A DNA stretch of 25,330 bases from a virus, in the IMG/VR virus record IMGVR_UViG_3300047362_001144, positions 1 through 25,330 of that record, one strand, 5' to 3'. The notes beneath the pieces are model-generated. The model was not told where the DNA came from. It worked only from the letters and a program-made list of their open reading frames with translations, and did not search any database. Position 1 is the first letter of the stretch, and every line of letters starts with the position of its first letter. Positions 1 through 8,206 of this stretch are shown one piece after another. The position numbers and the translations under genes are program-made.

Positions 1-1538
1 CAGCAAGTGCAATTATTGTTAACGAAGCAGGTGCAGATGTTGACTTCCGTGTTGAAGGTACAGGCGAAGCAAACGCATTGTTTGTTGAAGGTAGTACTGG
101 TAACGTTGGTATTAGAACAGCAACACCAACAGCCGGCGCAGCACTACACGTCAACTCAACAGACTCGATGATTATCCCAACAGGTACAACTGCTGAACGT
201 CCAGCTTCACCTGCCGAAGGTATGACACGATTCAATACAACACTTGACAAGATGGAATTCTACAACGGTACTGAATGGCTAATTGCTGGTGCTGACTTTA
301 CAATCATTACAGCAGATAGTTTTGATGGTGACGGTTCTGTAGTAGCGTTTACTCTAAGTGAATCTACAACAACAGCAGGTTGTATGGTATCGATCAACGG
401 TGTTGTGCAAGATCCAGGTAGTGCATATAGTGTAAGTGGTACAACACTAACATTTACTGAAGCACCAGAAACTGGCGATAACATTGATGTTCGTATCCTA
501 ACTACAACTGCTACAGTTGAAGGTGCAGACAGTGCAGACAAATGGACTAACGCACGTACAATTACACTAGCTGGCGATGCTACAGGTAGTGTGTCTATTG
601 ATGGTAGCGCAGACGTAACATTAACACTAGATGTTGCAGATAGCGTTGCTCTAGGTGGTGTACCAACAGCACCAACAGCCACAGCTGGTACAAGCACTAC
701 ACAAGTTGCTACAACAGCATTTGTTGGTACAGCAGTATCTAACTTGGTTGATTCAGCTCCAGGTGCACTTGACACGTTGAACGAACTAGCAGCAGCACTT
801 GGTGATGACGCTAACTTTGCTTCAACAACTACAACAGCACTAGCTGCCAGACTATCAAGTACAGCAACAGTTACACTAACTGGTGATGTTACTGGTACAG
901 CAAACTTTAGTGGCAATGTTGCGTCAATTTCAGCAACAGTAGCAGCAAACAGTGTTGCACTAGGTACAGACACTACTGGTAACTATGTACAACAAGGTGC
1001 TACAAGCGGTAACGGTATTAGTGGTAGTGTAAACAGCGAAAGTGGAACATTTACTGTTACATCAAGTGCTGTTAGTGAAAACACAGCTAATACTATTGTT
1101 TATCGTGACGCAAGTGGTAACTTTAGTGCAGGTACAATCACTGCTACTGCTACGTCAGCACAATACGCTGACCTTGCAGAAAACTACACAGCAGACGCAG
1201 CATACGAAGCAGGCACAGTTGTTTCATTCGGCGGAGACGCAGAAGTAACAGCAAATGCAGCTGACATGGATCGTCGTGTAGCAGGTGTTGTATCAACAGA
1301 CCCAGCACACTTAATGAACGCTGATTGCGCAGGCGATCACGTTGTTGCACTAGCTCTACAAGGTCGTGTACCATGTAAAGTAACCGGTGCAGTTGCAAAA
1401 GGTGACATCATGGTAGCAGCAGGAAACGGTATGGCGAGAGCTGAAGCGGATCCAAAAGTTGGTACAGTGATTGGTAAAGCACTAGAAGCACACGAAGGCG
1501 GCGAAGGTGTAATTGAAGTAGCAGTAGGCCGCTTCTAA
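1..1538 (+). CDS. Tail-fibre-like structural protein, 5' end cut by window edge
   Basis: The reading frame is open from position 3 to the TAA at 1536-1538, so the gene begins left of the window; the TTG at 78 is only an internal codon. About 511 residues are visible. They are low-complexity, rich in Thr, Ala, Ser and Gly, with fibre-type segments such as DTLNELAAALGDDANF and PTAPTATAGTSTTQVATTAF, as seen in trimeric phage fibres. The last ~125 residues, from YADLAE to VGRF, form a compact domain shared with the next gene. That domain is common at fibre C-termini in marine T4-like phages and loosely resembles the layout of the Peptidase_G2 self-cleaving domain, but no catalytic residues were identified. 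A strong terminator follows at once. Likely role: distal fibre or host-recognition appendage. The fibre class is fairly sure; the exact position in the virion is not. Confidence 0.75.
   Translation, partial: ASAIIVNEAGADVDFRVEGTGEANALFVEGSTGNVGIRTATPTAGAALHVNSTDSMIIPTGTTAERPASPAEGMTRFNTTLDKMEFYNGTEWLIAGADFTIITADSFDGDGSVVAFTLSESTTTAGCMVSINGVVQDPGSAYSVSGTTLTFTEAPETGDNIDVRILTTTATVEGADSADKWTNARTITLAGDATGSVSIDGSADVTLTLDVADSVALGGVPTAPTATAGTSTTQVATTAFVGTAVSNLVDSAPGALDTLNELAAALGDDANFASTTTTALAARLSSTATVTLTGDVTGTANFSGNVASISATVAANSVALGTDTTGNYVQQGATSGNGISGSVNSESGTFTVTSSAVSENTANTIVYRDASGNFSAGTITATATSAQYADLAENYTADAAYEAGTVVSFGGDAEVTANAADMDRRVAGVVSTDPAHLMNADCAGDHVVALALQGRVPCKVTGAVAKGDIMVAAGNGMARAEADPKVGTVIGKALEAHEGGEGVIEVAVGRF
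1104..1153 (+). repeat. Direct DNA repeat, copy 1 (copy 2 at 2508-2557)
   Basis: The 50 nt at 1104-1153 and 2508-2557 are identical except for one base (26 nt identical, one A/C change, then 23 nt identical). They encode RDASGNFSAGTITATAT at the entry to the shared C-terminal domain of both fibre genes. The flanks are conserved mainly at protein level, so this short block is the part best able to serve for homologous recombination between the genes. Confidence 0.85.
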
Positions 1539-1560
1539 TTTACACTTATACAAGCTAATC

Positions 1561-1589
1561 AGAATAGGGCCTCCGGGCCCTATTCTTTT
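1561..1589 (+). terminator. Intrinsic terminator after first fibre gene
   Basis: An 11-bp perfect stem (1561-1571 with 1576-1586) encloses the tetraloop TCCG closed by C-G, which fits the very stable UNCG class, and runs into TTTT at 1586-1589. It lies 22 nt after the fibre stop codon and just before the next late-type promoter, so it separates the two fibre transcription units. Confidence 0.9.
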
Positions 1590-1590
1590 G

Positions 1591-1598
1591 GATAAATA
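1591..1598 (+). promoter_or_regulatory. Late-type promoter octamer GATAAATA for second fibre gene
   Basis: GATAAATA matches the T4 late consensus TATAAATA in 7 of 8 positions. It sits 35 nt upstream of the ATG at 1626, with an AGGAG ribosome site (1614-1618) in the leader. The same spacing and leader layout recur before gp19 (15747) and before 19501. Confidence 0.65.
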
Positions 1599-1625
1599 TT
1601 GGTATAGAATTTTAGGAGTTTAAGA

Positions 1626-2951
1626 ATGGCTCTAACGAGACCTAAGGCAGCCCAAGTTAATTTTGACGTAACAAATGTCACAGATCCGCTAATTAGATTG
1701 AACAGCGGACAAATTGGTGCCAACGACAAAGATAGTGGTATAGTCATTGAGCGTGGCAGCGATACTAATGTTGCTATTATATGGGACGAAAGTGCAGATG
1801 AGTTAGCAATTGTAAACACCGCAGAAGATGGTAGTACTAATGGCAATGTAACTATTATCAGTTATGCTAACATTAGAGCAAACGCATTTTACGGAGACGG
1901 TAGTAACTTAACAGGAGTTAGTGGTTACAGTGACACAGATGTTGCTACATATCTAAGCAACAATGGTTATGGTACTTCTACTAGTATTATAGCAAGTATT
2001 ACAGACAGCGCACCGAGTACATTAGATACACTAAACGAGTTAGCCGCAGCATTAGGCGATGATGCTAATTTTAGTACCACTGTAACTAATAGCCTTGCTA
2101 CTAAAGCACCATTAGCAAGCCCGGCACTTACTGGAACAGCTACCGTAGCAGGTACTGTTGAAATATCTCCGGGCACTAGTTATGATCCAACTGGCGGAGG
2201 CACAGGCACAGATACAGCATCAGATGTTGCCGTTGCTTTTCCAAGTGGTACTAGAATTGTAGGCACTAACGATGGTTATATTAGAACAATTATTGAATGG
2301 AATTCTGGTTCAGATATTCAAATTGGCCAAGGTGGTACTTCGCTTATTAATGGCATCGATCTTTTACCAGGGGCAAGTGGCAGTGCTAAAGTAAATGGCA
2401 ATCGTATACTTACTACAGCAGATGAAGGCACAGGTAATGGATTAGATGCTGATACACTCGATGGTATGCAACCTGCATCAGCAAACACTGCTAATACCGT
2501 TGTATCACGTGACGCAAGTGGTAACTTTAGTGCCGGTACAATCACTGCTACTGCTACCGCAGCACAGTATGCTGACCTTGCTGAAAAATATCTTGCTGAT
2601 ACTGCCTATCCAATTGGCACTGTATTAGAAATTGGCGGAGATGCAGAAGTAACTATTGCTAACCCTGGCTCCTATAAGATTGTAGGCACTGTTAGTGAAG
2701 CACCAGGGCTCCTAATGAACAGCGGATTAGAAGGTGAACATGTTGTGCCTGTTGCTTATATCGGTCGTGTTCCTTGTAGAGTACAGGGCACTATCAATCG
2801 TGGAGACTTTCTTGTTGTAGGCAATACACCCGGAGTAGCAGTAGCCGAACATCCGATGAACATATTAATGGGTGCAGCAATTGGCAAAGCACTTGAAAAT
2901 TACGACAGCAACGACGAAGGCATTATTGAAATACTAGTAGGTAGATTATGA
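1626..2951 (+). CDS. Second tail-fibre-like structural protein with shared C-terminal domain
   Basis: 441 residues; the ATG follows AGGAG with good spacing and lies 35 nt after a late-type octamer. The N-terminal ~100 residues (MALTRPKAAQVNFDV onward) differ from the preceding fibre and end in a YGDGSNLTGV motif typical of fibre heads. The middle has the same DTLNELAAALGDDANF repeat followed by LASPALTGTATV, a common myovirus fibre shaft motif. The C-terminal ~120 residues repeat the YADLAE...GRVPC...IGKALE...EI.VGR domain of the upstream gene. Its stop overlaps the next start (ATGA at 2948). Most likely a paralogous fibre or fibre tip carrying the same terminal domain on a different attachment region. 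Confidence 0.8.
   Translation: MALTRPKAAQVNFDVTNVTDPLIRLNSGQIGANDKDSGIVIERGSDTNVAIIWDESADELAIVNTAEDGSTNGNVTIISYANIRANAFYGDGSNLTGVSGYSDTDVATYLSNNGYGTSTSIIASITDSAPSTLDTLNELAAALGDDANFSTTVTNSLATKAPLASPALTGTATVAGTVEISPGTSYDPTGGGTGTDTASDVAVAFPSGTRIVGTNDGYIRTIIEWNSGSDIQIGQGGTSLINGIDLLPGASGSAKVNGNRILTTADEGTGNGLDADTLDGMQPASANTANTVVSRDASGNFSAGTITATATAAQYADLAEKYLADTAYPIGTVLEIGGDAEVTIANPGSYKIVGTVSEAPGLLMNSGLEGEHVVPVAYIGRVPCRVQGTINRGDFLVVGNTPGVAVAEHPMNILMGAAIGKALENYDSNDEGIIEILVGRL
2508..2557 (+). repeat. Direct DNA repeat, copy 2 (copy 1 at 1104-1153)
   Basis: Second copy of the near-identical 50-nt block that joins the variable shaft to the shared YADLAE-type C-terminal domain. It differs from copy 1 by a single base. 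Confidence 0.85.
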
Positions 2952-3679
2952 GTTCACTATCGAGACCAACTTCACCATTACAAAAACTTTACAGTAAAGA
3001 TTACCAAGGCGAATGGATAAATGTACTGTTAGGGCAAGGAAAAATAGATAGGAGATTTATAAAACCAGATATAATCTTTGAAAATCCCAGTGGCAATGCT
3101 ATTTGTTTAGGCAACGGAAAAAGTAGACTTAATCGTTCTGTAAAAAAAATTGATCATAGTAACAGTATTAAAATATTAAGATATTACAATGTTATATATG
3201 GTTGCAATGGTTTGTACAGGGAATGGATGCCAGATTTTTTAATTATGAGCCATCAAGTAATGGCATCTAAGGTACCGGAAGAGTATAGAGGCATATCTTA
3301 TAGCTCACAAGAAATTACAAGACGTTACCCAGGGTTTAACTTAATACCCGGGGGTTCTAGACTAGACGCTGGAGCAAGTGCAGCATATCTTGCAGCATTT
3401 CATGGAGCCAAGCGTGTTTTTCTTTTTGGTTACGACGGACAACCTGAGTTGGGTGTTAATAATAATATCTATGCTGGAACCGAACATTATCCAGATGCAG
3501 ATGCCGAAATACTTGATAGTAATTGGATTAGAAATCTAAAACATGTAGTTACAACCTACAGCGATGTTTTATTTTATAGAGTAACTTATAATGCCGAGGA
3601 TAACTATAGAGAGTTGCTAAAGTTACCTAACTATAAACCTATCCACTTCAATGAGTTTATCAGTCTCGCTGACCTCTAG
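2948..3679 (+). CDS. MptE/DUF115-like Rossmann-fold protein, possible glycan-related enzyme
   Basis: 243 residues, translationally coupled to the fibre gene by a 4-nt ATGA overlap. Visible motifs are GNGKSR (about residue 55), IYGCNGLYREWMPDFLIMSH (about 87-106) and GASAAYLAAFHGAKRVFLFG (about 146-165). This pattern fits the DUF115 / 6-hydroxymethylpterin pyrophosphokinase MptE-like family, which shares features with bacterial sialyltransferase-type folds and is frequent in marine phages beside fibre genes. Known: the family fold binds nucleotide-linked substrates. Inferred: modification of a fibre or of host surface sugars, from coupling to the fibre gene; the reaction is unknown. Its 3' end overlaps the convergent Nudix gene by 57 nt. 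Confidence 0.6.
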   Translation: MSSLSRPTSPLQKLYSKDYQGEWINVLLGQGKIDRRFIKPDIIFENPSGNAICLGNGKSRLNRSVKKIDHSNSIKILRYYNVIYGCNGLYREWMPDFLIMSHQVMASKVPEEYRGISYSSQEITRRYPGFNLIPGGSRLDAGASAAYLAAFHGAKRVFLFGYDGQPELGVNNNIYAGTEHYPDADAEILDSNWIRNLKHVVTTYSDVLFYRVTYNAEDNYRELLKLPNYKPIHFNEFISLADL

Positions 3680-4117
3680 TAACTTTAGTACGTTTTCTAT
3701 TTTTGTCTTTAGTTCTTGATTTTTTAACGCATTATGTAGTGCTGGATGCAAAGGTTTTGGAAAATTGTCAATACCGCTCCAAGCGTATCCTTTGTGCTCG
3801 TTGTTTAATGTAGGTATAAACTCTTTATCCACTAAGCAGATAAAAGTATGGAATTCAAACTTTCCGTCATTGCTAACGAACAAGTCAATCGGTATAGTTT
3901 TTCTTACCAGTGGCAAGAATCCAATTTCTTCAGTGATTTCACGGCCTAGACTTTCAATTACTGTTTCGCCAATCTCGGTCCTGCCACCAACTGTTGCCCA
4001 AGTATCCGAGTACGAATTGTCGTCTCTTAATAGTAGTAAAAATCTTTTTGTTTGGACAGAAAGAAATAGTGTGCCAGCAGCTTGTATTTTAGTTCGTTTC
4101 CGGGGTTTCTTAGACAT
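3623..4117 (-). CDS. Nudix hydrolase
   Basis: 164 residues from the ATG at 4117. A complete Nudix box is present at residues 45-67: G45, E51, then R59-E60, E63-E64 and G66, matching GX5EX7REUXEEXGU; the Glu cluster binds the catalytic divalent metal. The WATVGGR lead-in resembles nucleotide-sugar or NTP-hydrolysing members, but the substrate cannot be read from the sequence. A TTG 15 nt further upstream (4132) would add five residues; I prefer the ATG because it sits exactly 5 nt after a GATATATA late-like octamer and neither start has a Shine-Dalgarno site. The gene is convergent with the MptE-like gene, whose last 57 nt it overlaps. Possible roles are nucleotide-pool cleaning or nucleotide-sugar turnover. 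Confidence 0.85.
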   Translation of the reverse strand: MSKKPRKRTKIQAAGTLFLSVQTKRFLLLLRDDNSYSDTWATVGGRTEIGETVIESLGREITEEIGFLPLVRKTIPIDLFVSNDGKFEFHTFICLVDKEFIPTLNNEHKGYAWSGIDNFPKPLHPALHNALKNQELKTKIENVLKLLEVSETDKLIEVDRFIVR

Positions 4118-4122
4118 AATAG

Positions 4123-4130
4123 TATATATC
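4123..4130 (-). promoter_or_regulatory. Late-like octamer GATATATA abutting the Nudix start
   Basis: On the minus strand the sequence reads GATATATACTATT then ATG. One A-to-T change separates it from GATAAATACTATT, the form seen before gp19. Only 5 nt lie between octamer and start codon, so transcription would begin at or next to the ATG. Confidence 0.45.
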
Positions 4131-4154
4131 AATGAAGATTTTTTTAATAATAAA

Positions 4155-5555
4155 TTAAAATACCAAAGACCAAGTTCCTTCGGGATATTCGCCTTCCCAG
4201 CTTTTAACCCAGTCAGATCCGTTCCATTTATACTGTATACTAGTGGTTAGATTCGTTACGAACTCTTGTTTTTCATTGTCGGAACTCCAGCTAATATGCC
4301 ATTCAGTGCCAGTGTATTGTATAATATCGTAAGTTTTTGCAACAAAATCAACTCCTGAATTTTTCCATGCATCTGCTCCGTCGAAACTACTATCTTCTAG
4401 TTTTGCACTGTTGATGTCTCCGATTAACAGGTATCTTTGTCCAGCTGCTGCAGCAGGTAGTCCGTTTATGCCGGGTGCACTGCGTGAAGGATCGATAATT
4501 GCATTTATTGCAGGTAAAGAATTACTAGGTATTGTGTCTTGGTCTACAGAAAACAGTAACACATTTGGGTCGCTAGGATGATAGCTTACAGTTCCAATTA
4601 TTTCGCTTACTGTATCTGGATTATCTTTTCGTAATCTAAGCTGTGTTATCCCGTTTTTAAGTTCCCCGAAAGTACTAATATGCGGTTCCCATTGGGTATT
4701 TGATGTATTTTCGGGCAAAGAATCTAATGTTTTGCCGCCAGATACGCCACCGCTTGGATATATTGTTGCTTGATTGTTTAAAAGTAAGAGATTATTGCCA
4801 GTGGGAGTAGTGTATAGCCTATTTCCCATTCTATTATTGGCTTCAAGTATATCGTCGGCAAGATTGCCTTTACTGTTGTACACAGTGCTAATAATGCTTT
4901 CAATAACTCCAAGTTTTTTTAGTTTAGCTGGCGGCGAAATCCATATAGGGCTACTAAAGCTTAATGTTGCAATATCTAGTTGTTCTTCAGTTCCTACAGG
5001 AACAGTTCTGCTACTGTAATTTACATTTTCTAAATTCATGTAGCTTAAACTGGTCCAGTCGATATAATTATCTGTGCTTTGTATTTCAAAATCTGGATTA
5101 AACAATACTAGTATTTGCTCAAGTAGCTGTAATTTTTGCTCAGTGTTGCTAGTCCATATATCAATACTATATTGCAAACTATATGGAACGGGCATATGTC
5201 TCTCAACAGTAAATGCATTTCCAGGATCAGTACTATACGAATCAGTTGAACTGTCGTAACGCTTTTGTCTTATATTCATTTTGTCAACAAAACTAGGGTC
5301 TTGCATTCTGTCTCGCTGATATTCTAAGCCAGTGACATACACGCTAATAACTGGAACATTTAACATTGTATTTTCGCTATTGTTCCTGAGTATACTAGCA
5401 GTCATTTTATCGCTAGTAGCATACTTAACTGGTACTCTACGAAATACAGTATTTCCGCTTTCGTCTTCGCCAAACTCAACTTCAAAGTAGCTGAATATAC
5501 TTACAATTTGAGAAATGTATCTTCTTATTTGCTTATCGTAATAAAAATTAGTCAT
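4155..5555 (-). CDS. 15: Tail sheath stabilizer / tail completion protein gp15
   Basis: 466 residues. The N-terminus (YYDKQIRRYISQIVSIF, then RRVPVKYATSDKM) and the middle (MPVPYSLQYSIDIWTSNTEQ, LEQILVLFNPDF) follow T4 gp15, whose hexamer caps the finished tail and joins it to the neck. T4 gp15 is 272 residues; the extra ~190 here are a C-terminal extension holding a module with RYLLIGDI (about 378-385), YDIIQYTGTEWHISW and YPEGTWSLVF at the end, of a type seen in marine T4-like virion proteins. The start overlaps the stop of gp14 by one base (TAATG), so the two are translated together from the gp14 promoter. Confident in the family; the role of the extension is unknown. Confidence 0.85.
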   Translation of the reverse strand: MTNFYYDKQIRRYISQIVSIFSYFEVEFGEDESGNTVFRRVPVKYATSDKMTASILRNNSENTMLNVPVISVYVTGLEYQRDRMQDPSFVDKMNIRQKRYDSSTDSYSTDPGNAFTVERHMPVPYSLQYSIDIWTSNTEQKLQLLEQILVLFNPDFEIQSTDNYIDWTSLSYMNLENVNYSSRTVPVGTEEQLDIATLSFSSPIWISPPAKLKKLGVIESIISTVYNSKGNLADDILEANNRMGNRLYTTPTGNNLLLLNNQATIYPSGGVSGGKTLDSLPENTSNTQWEPHISTFGELKNGITQLRLRKDNPDTVSEIIGTVSYHPSDPNVLLFSVDQDTIPSNSLPAINAIIDPSRSAPGINGLPAAAAGQRYLLIGDINSAKLEDSSFDGADAWKNSGVDFVAKTYDIIQYTGTEWHISWSSDNEKQEFVTNLTTSIQYKWNGSDWVKSWEGEYPEGTWSLVF

Positions 5556-6718
5556 TAGTTATCAGCCTTGGGTTTGATAGCATTACTTAATGCTTGTTTT
5601 GTAGTAAATGTTTGTCCATCTGGTGTAGTAAACTCTCCGGGGTTGTTGATAAATTCTCCTAGCTGAGTTTTGCTTTCGTTAGGAATGTAACTGTGCCTTA
5701 CATCGTCTTCGACTTTGATCCATTTATTTCCGTCGAATCTAAACAATCGATTTGGATAAAAATCCAGTCTTAATACAAAGTCCCCGTCATTAGCATCGCC
5801 TGGAAAAGATATACCAGTTTGCACCTCAACGCCATTGGGTGCTATTCCATCGCCAGTAAGATATCCATTGTATGCACTGCCAGTTGGTGTTGCTTTTCCA
5901 AGGTCTGCTGTGTATTTTCCGCTGTCGGTTTTGATATCATTGGCATCGGCAGTAGGAGCATCGTAGACATTTACACTATCGTCGGGTTTAGTTGGTAGTG
6001 TGTACAGATCTTCATTGTTGTATCCTGCTTCAGGGACATCTTGTAGTGCCTGCTCAACTATAGCATTGTTAATATCAATTTCTTTGTTGTAGGTTGATAA
6101 TATTTCACCTAGTGGATTTTCAGTCTCTTCGTCGACTGCATTGTTTATTATGTCTTGGTACTCTTGGGTGTTTACCATTGGTGTAGCTTTGACTCTCCAA
6201 AGATGCGGATGCCAGGTTGGGCTATACCCTTCTGATGCACGAGTTGCATCTTGTACTACATAGTACTTTCTTAATGCATATGGAACATTGTCGTCCAACG
6301 GCCAGTCGTCTCTCAGGTGAGGAAGTTCGAGCACATCACCGCTCATGATTTTTCTTCCAAGTCTCTCAATCATATCAGTTAAATGGAATGTGATAAAAAG
6401 TGTATCATTGCTTAGGAATAAACCAAATTGACTAAGATCAAAATCCATATCGTTGACGTTATAATGGCCGCGAAGGTTAAACACATCTGGGTCGTAGATT
6501 CTGTCTCTGTTTTCTAAAAACAATAGGTCTTGGATATTCTGTTCACTTTGGTTGCTGTATTGGGGTAGTTCTGGCGAAGTACCATCACCGTTGTCGCTGC
6601 CAAGGTATTTGTGTATATTGATGCCAGTTCCACCGACAGTGAATTGTTCTCTTGCACGGTCATTGAAAAATTTATAATCATTGCTGCGATTTTCACGCCA
6701 CATGCTTATTCTTGGCAT
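5555..6718 (-). CDS. 14: Neck protein gp14
   Basis: 387 residues. YKFFNDRAREQF at the N-terminus, then SQFGLFLSND, MIERLGRKIMSGDVLELPHL, LRKYYVVQDATRASEGYSP, TWHPHLWRVKATPM and, near the C-terminus, GDFVLRLDFYPNRLFRFDG match the neck protein gp14 of marine T4-like phages. It is longer than T4 gp14 (256 residues), mostly through a middle insert (about 185-280). gp14 with gp13 forms the neck that closes the filled head and docks the tail. The ATG at 6718 follows AAAGGA and a late-type octamer at 6741-6748. The gp14-gp15 pair lies on the minus strand, opposite to gp13, gp18 and gp19. Confidence 0.85.
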   Translation of the reverse strand: MPRISMWRENRSNDYKFFNDRAREQFTVGGTGINIHKYLGSDNGDGTSPELPQYSNQSEQNIQDLLFLENRDRIYDPDVFNLRGHYNVNDMDFDLSQFGLFLSNDTLFITFHLTDMIERLGRKIMSGDVLELPHLRDDWPLDDNVPYALRKYYVVQDATRASEGYSPTWHPHLWRVKATPMVNTQEYQDIINNAVDEETENPLGEILSTYNKEIDINNAIVEQALQDVPEAGYNNEDLYTLPTKPDDSVNVYDAPTADANDIKTDSGKYTADLGKATPTGSAYNGYLTGDGIAPNGVEVQTGISFPGDANDGDFVLRLDFYPNRLFRFDGNKWIKVEDDVRHSYIPNESKTQLGEFINNPGEFTTPDGQTFTTKQALSNAIKPKADN

Positions 6719-6740
6719 AGTTATATCCTTTTATACAATA

Positions 6741-6748
6741 TATTTATG
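6741..6748 (-). promoter_or_regulatory. Late-type promoter octamer CATAAATA for gp14-gp15
   Basis: The minus strand reads CATAAATA, then ATTGTATAAAAGGATATAACT and the gp14 ATG at 6718. The octamer is 22 nt upstream of the start and leaves room for an AAAGGA ribosome site. It is back to back with the sigma70-like promoter at 6757 on the other strand. Confidence 0.65.
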
Positions 6749-6756
6749 GCAATCGG

Positions 6757-6785
6757 TTGACAGACTATTCCACACATGCTACACT
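6757..6785 (+). promoter_or_regulatory. Sigma70-like promoter (early-type)
   Basis: A perfect -35 TTGACA (6757-6762), a 17-nt spacer and a -10 TACACT (6780-6785; 4 of 6 to TATAAT) precede the 58-aa ORF at 6815. There is no late octamer here, which suggests expression by unmodified host RNA polymerase, in contrast to the structural genes on both sides. Confidence 0.7.
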
Positions 6786-6814
6786 ATTTACGAGTTAGGT
6801 AGGAGACACGTCAA

Positions 6815-6991
6815 ATGATTAACGACGACAAATGGTTAGATTTTATCAGTGAAGCCGATGTTTACACTGGCCCGTTAACAATCGGACAACTATTTTGTAA
6901 GTTATATGAAGTGGACGACAAGGAACTTGCCCAAGTAGATAACGATTCTGCATGGCAGTTGATTGTGTATAAGTATCGTACTAAGGATTAA
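6815..6991 (+). CDS. Small acidic protein of unknown function
   Basis: 58 residues, beginning MINDDKWLDFISEADVY and ending WQLIVYKYRTKD; acidic overall with no membrane segment, Cys motif or recognised domain. A strong GTAGGAGA ribosome site lies about 8 nt upstream of the ATG, and a sigma70-like promoter (6757-6785) ends 29 nt before it. Only 4 nt separate its stop from the next ATG, so it forms a two-gene unit with the 399-aa protein. The ribosome site, promoter and uninterrupted frame support a real gene; I do not recognise the family. Confidence 0.7.
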   Translation: MINDDKWLDFISEADVYTGPLTIGQLFCKLYEVDDKELAQVDNDSAWQLIVYKYRTKD

Positions 6992-6995
6992 AAAA

Positions 6996-8195
6996 ATGGC
7001 AAAAGCAAATAAAGTAGCAGTAAAACCTAAGAAAAAAACAACACGGTCGGTTCGCCGAGGCGCAAATATGATGCCACTTATGCCAACAAAAGGCCTGAAC
7101 TGGAACAAAGCCAAGTATTATACTCATTATGAAGTAGAATCAAAGGAGTGGCTAACAACAGTTAAAGGATACATTAAAAAACACTATGACAAGAATATTG
7201 TTAGTTTGATTAACAAGCTACCAGATTGGAAAGTAGGCGGAAAGAGCCATTGGGCTTGTACAGCATATCTATTAGAAAATCAGCCTGACCTTGTACCTGC
7301 GGTGTACAAGGAAAGTATGAATAAATGGATACTAGAGCTTGCCGAAGAAGGTAAAGAAATTATAGAAGAAAAGAAATCTGAAGATAAAGACAAAAAGAAT
7401 GTTTATGTTCCTAGTATACAAGAGCGTATACTTGAACAAGCACAGGATGCTTGTGATGCTATTGAGGAATGGCTTGACGGATTAGTGTCAGATCCTGATA
7501 ATTTTGACCCAGCTGGTTTTAATTTTGTTGGGCATTTTGCTAACAACAAAGTATCACAAGCTCATGCTAGAAAAATTAAAAACTTCTACCAAGGAGAACT
7601 TGAAGAAGCACAAGTAGTACAATCAATGCCAACATCGGCTGATATTAAAAAGATCAAAAACGAGCGCAAAGCCGATTATGCACAGCAACTAAAAGAAGCT
7701 TATGCCAATCTTAAAAAGAATCATGCTAAGAAATGGCTACAAGCAATTGAAAATATTATCTCAGCTTGTGATATGATTATTGACAGTGCTAAGGCAACCC
7801 GTAAACCTCGTGCTAAAAAGTCAGTCAGCAAAGAAAAAATGATCGCTAAACTACAGTACAAAGAGTCAGACGACAAGTATAAAATTGTCAGTGTAAACCC
7901 TACAGAGATTGTCGGTGCTACTGAAGTTTGGGTGTTCAATGTTAAAACACGTAAACTAGGAAAGTATGTTGCTGATGATCATGCTATTATACAAGTAAAA
8001 GGAACTACATTACAGTTCTATAATGAAAAAGCAAGTGTACAAAAAACATTGCGAAAACCAGAAGAACAATTAAAAGAATTTAAAAAAGCTGGTAAAGTTG
8101 TTCTACGTAAGTTTATGGATAATATCAATGCTGTTGAAATAAAACTTAACGGTAGGTTAAATAAAGATACGATTATTTTAAAAACAGTAAAATAA
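6996..8195 (+). CDS. Lys-rich conserved phage protein of unknown function
   Basis: 399 residues from the ATG at 6996, preceded by AAGGA; a TTG at 6963 in the same frame overlaps the upstream gene and is not needed. The N-terminus is strongly basic (KANKVAVKPKKKTTRSVRR), the middle is highly charged and helical (about residues 110-270, possible coiled coil), and a C-terminal segment (about 280-345) contains KLQYKESDDKYKIVSVNPTE and VWVFNVKTRKLGKYV. I recall similar proteins in marine cyanophages, without known function. The basic head and charged middle fit nucleic-acid or scaffold binding, but that is inference. It shares an early-type promoter with the 58-aa ORF and converges on the radical SAM gene, with 11 nt between their stops. 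Confidence 0.75.
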   Translation: MAKANKVAVKPKKKTTRSVRRGANMMPLMPTKGLNWNKAKYYTHYEVESKEWLTTVKGYIKKHYDKNIVSLINKLPDWKVGGKSHWACTAYLLENQPDLVPAVYKESMNKWILELAEEGKEIIEEKKSEDKDKKNVYVPSIQERILEQAQDACDAIEEWLDGLVSDPDNFDPAGFNFVGHFANNKVSQAHARKIKNFYQGELEEAQVVQSMPTSADIKKIKNERKADYAQQLKEAYANLKKNHAKKWLQAIENIISACDMIIDSAKATRKPRAKKSVSKEKMIAKLQYKESDDKYKIVSVNPTEIVGATEVWVFNVKTRKLGKYVADDHAIIQVKGTTLQFYNEKASVQKTLRKPEEQLKEFKKAGKVVLRKFMDNINAVEIKLNGRLNKDTIILKTVK

Positions 8196-8206
8196 TTTTT
8201 TAACAA

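Noticed and set aside
260-973. Minus-strand open frame of 237 codons opposite the first fibre gene
   Set aside because: Its residues mirror the Thr/Ala/Gly repeats of the fibre on the other strand; no ribosome site, no promoter and no recognisable motif.
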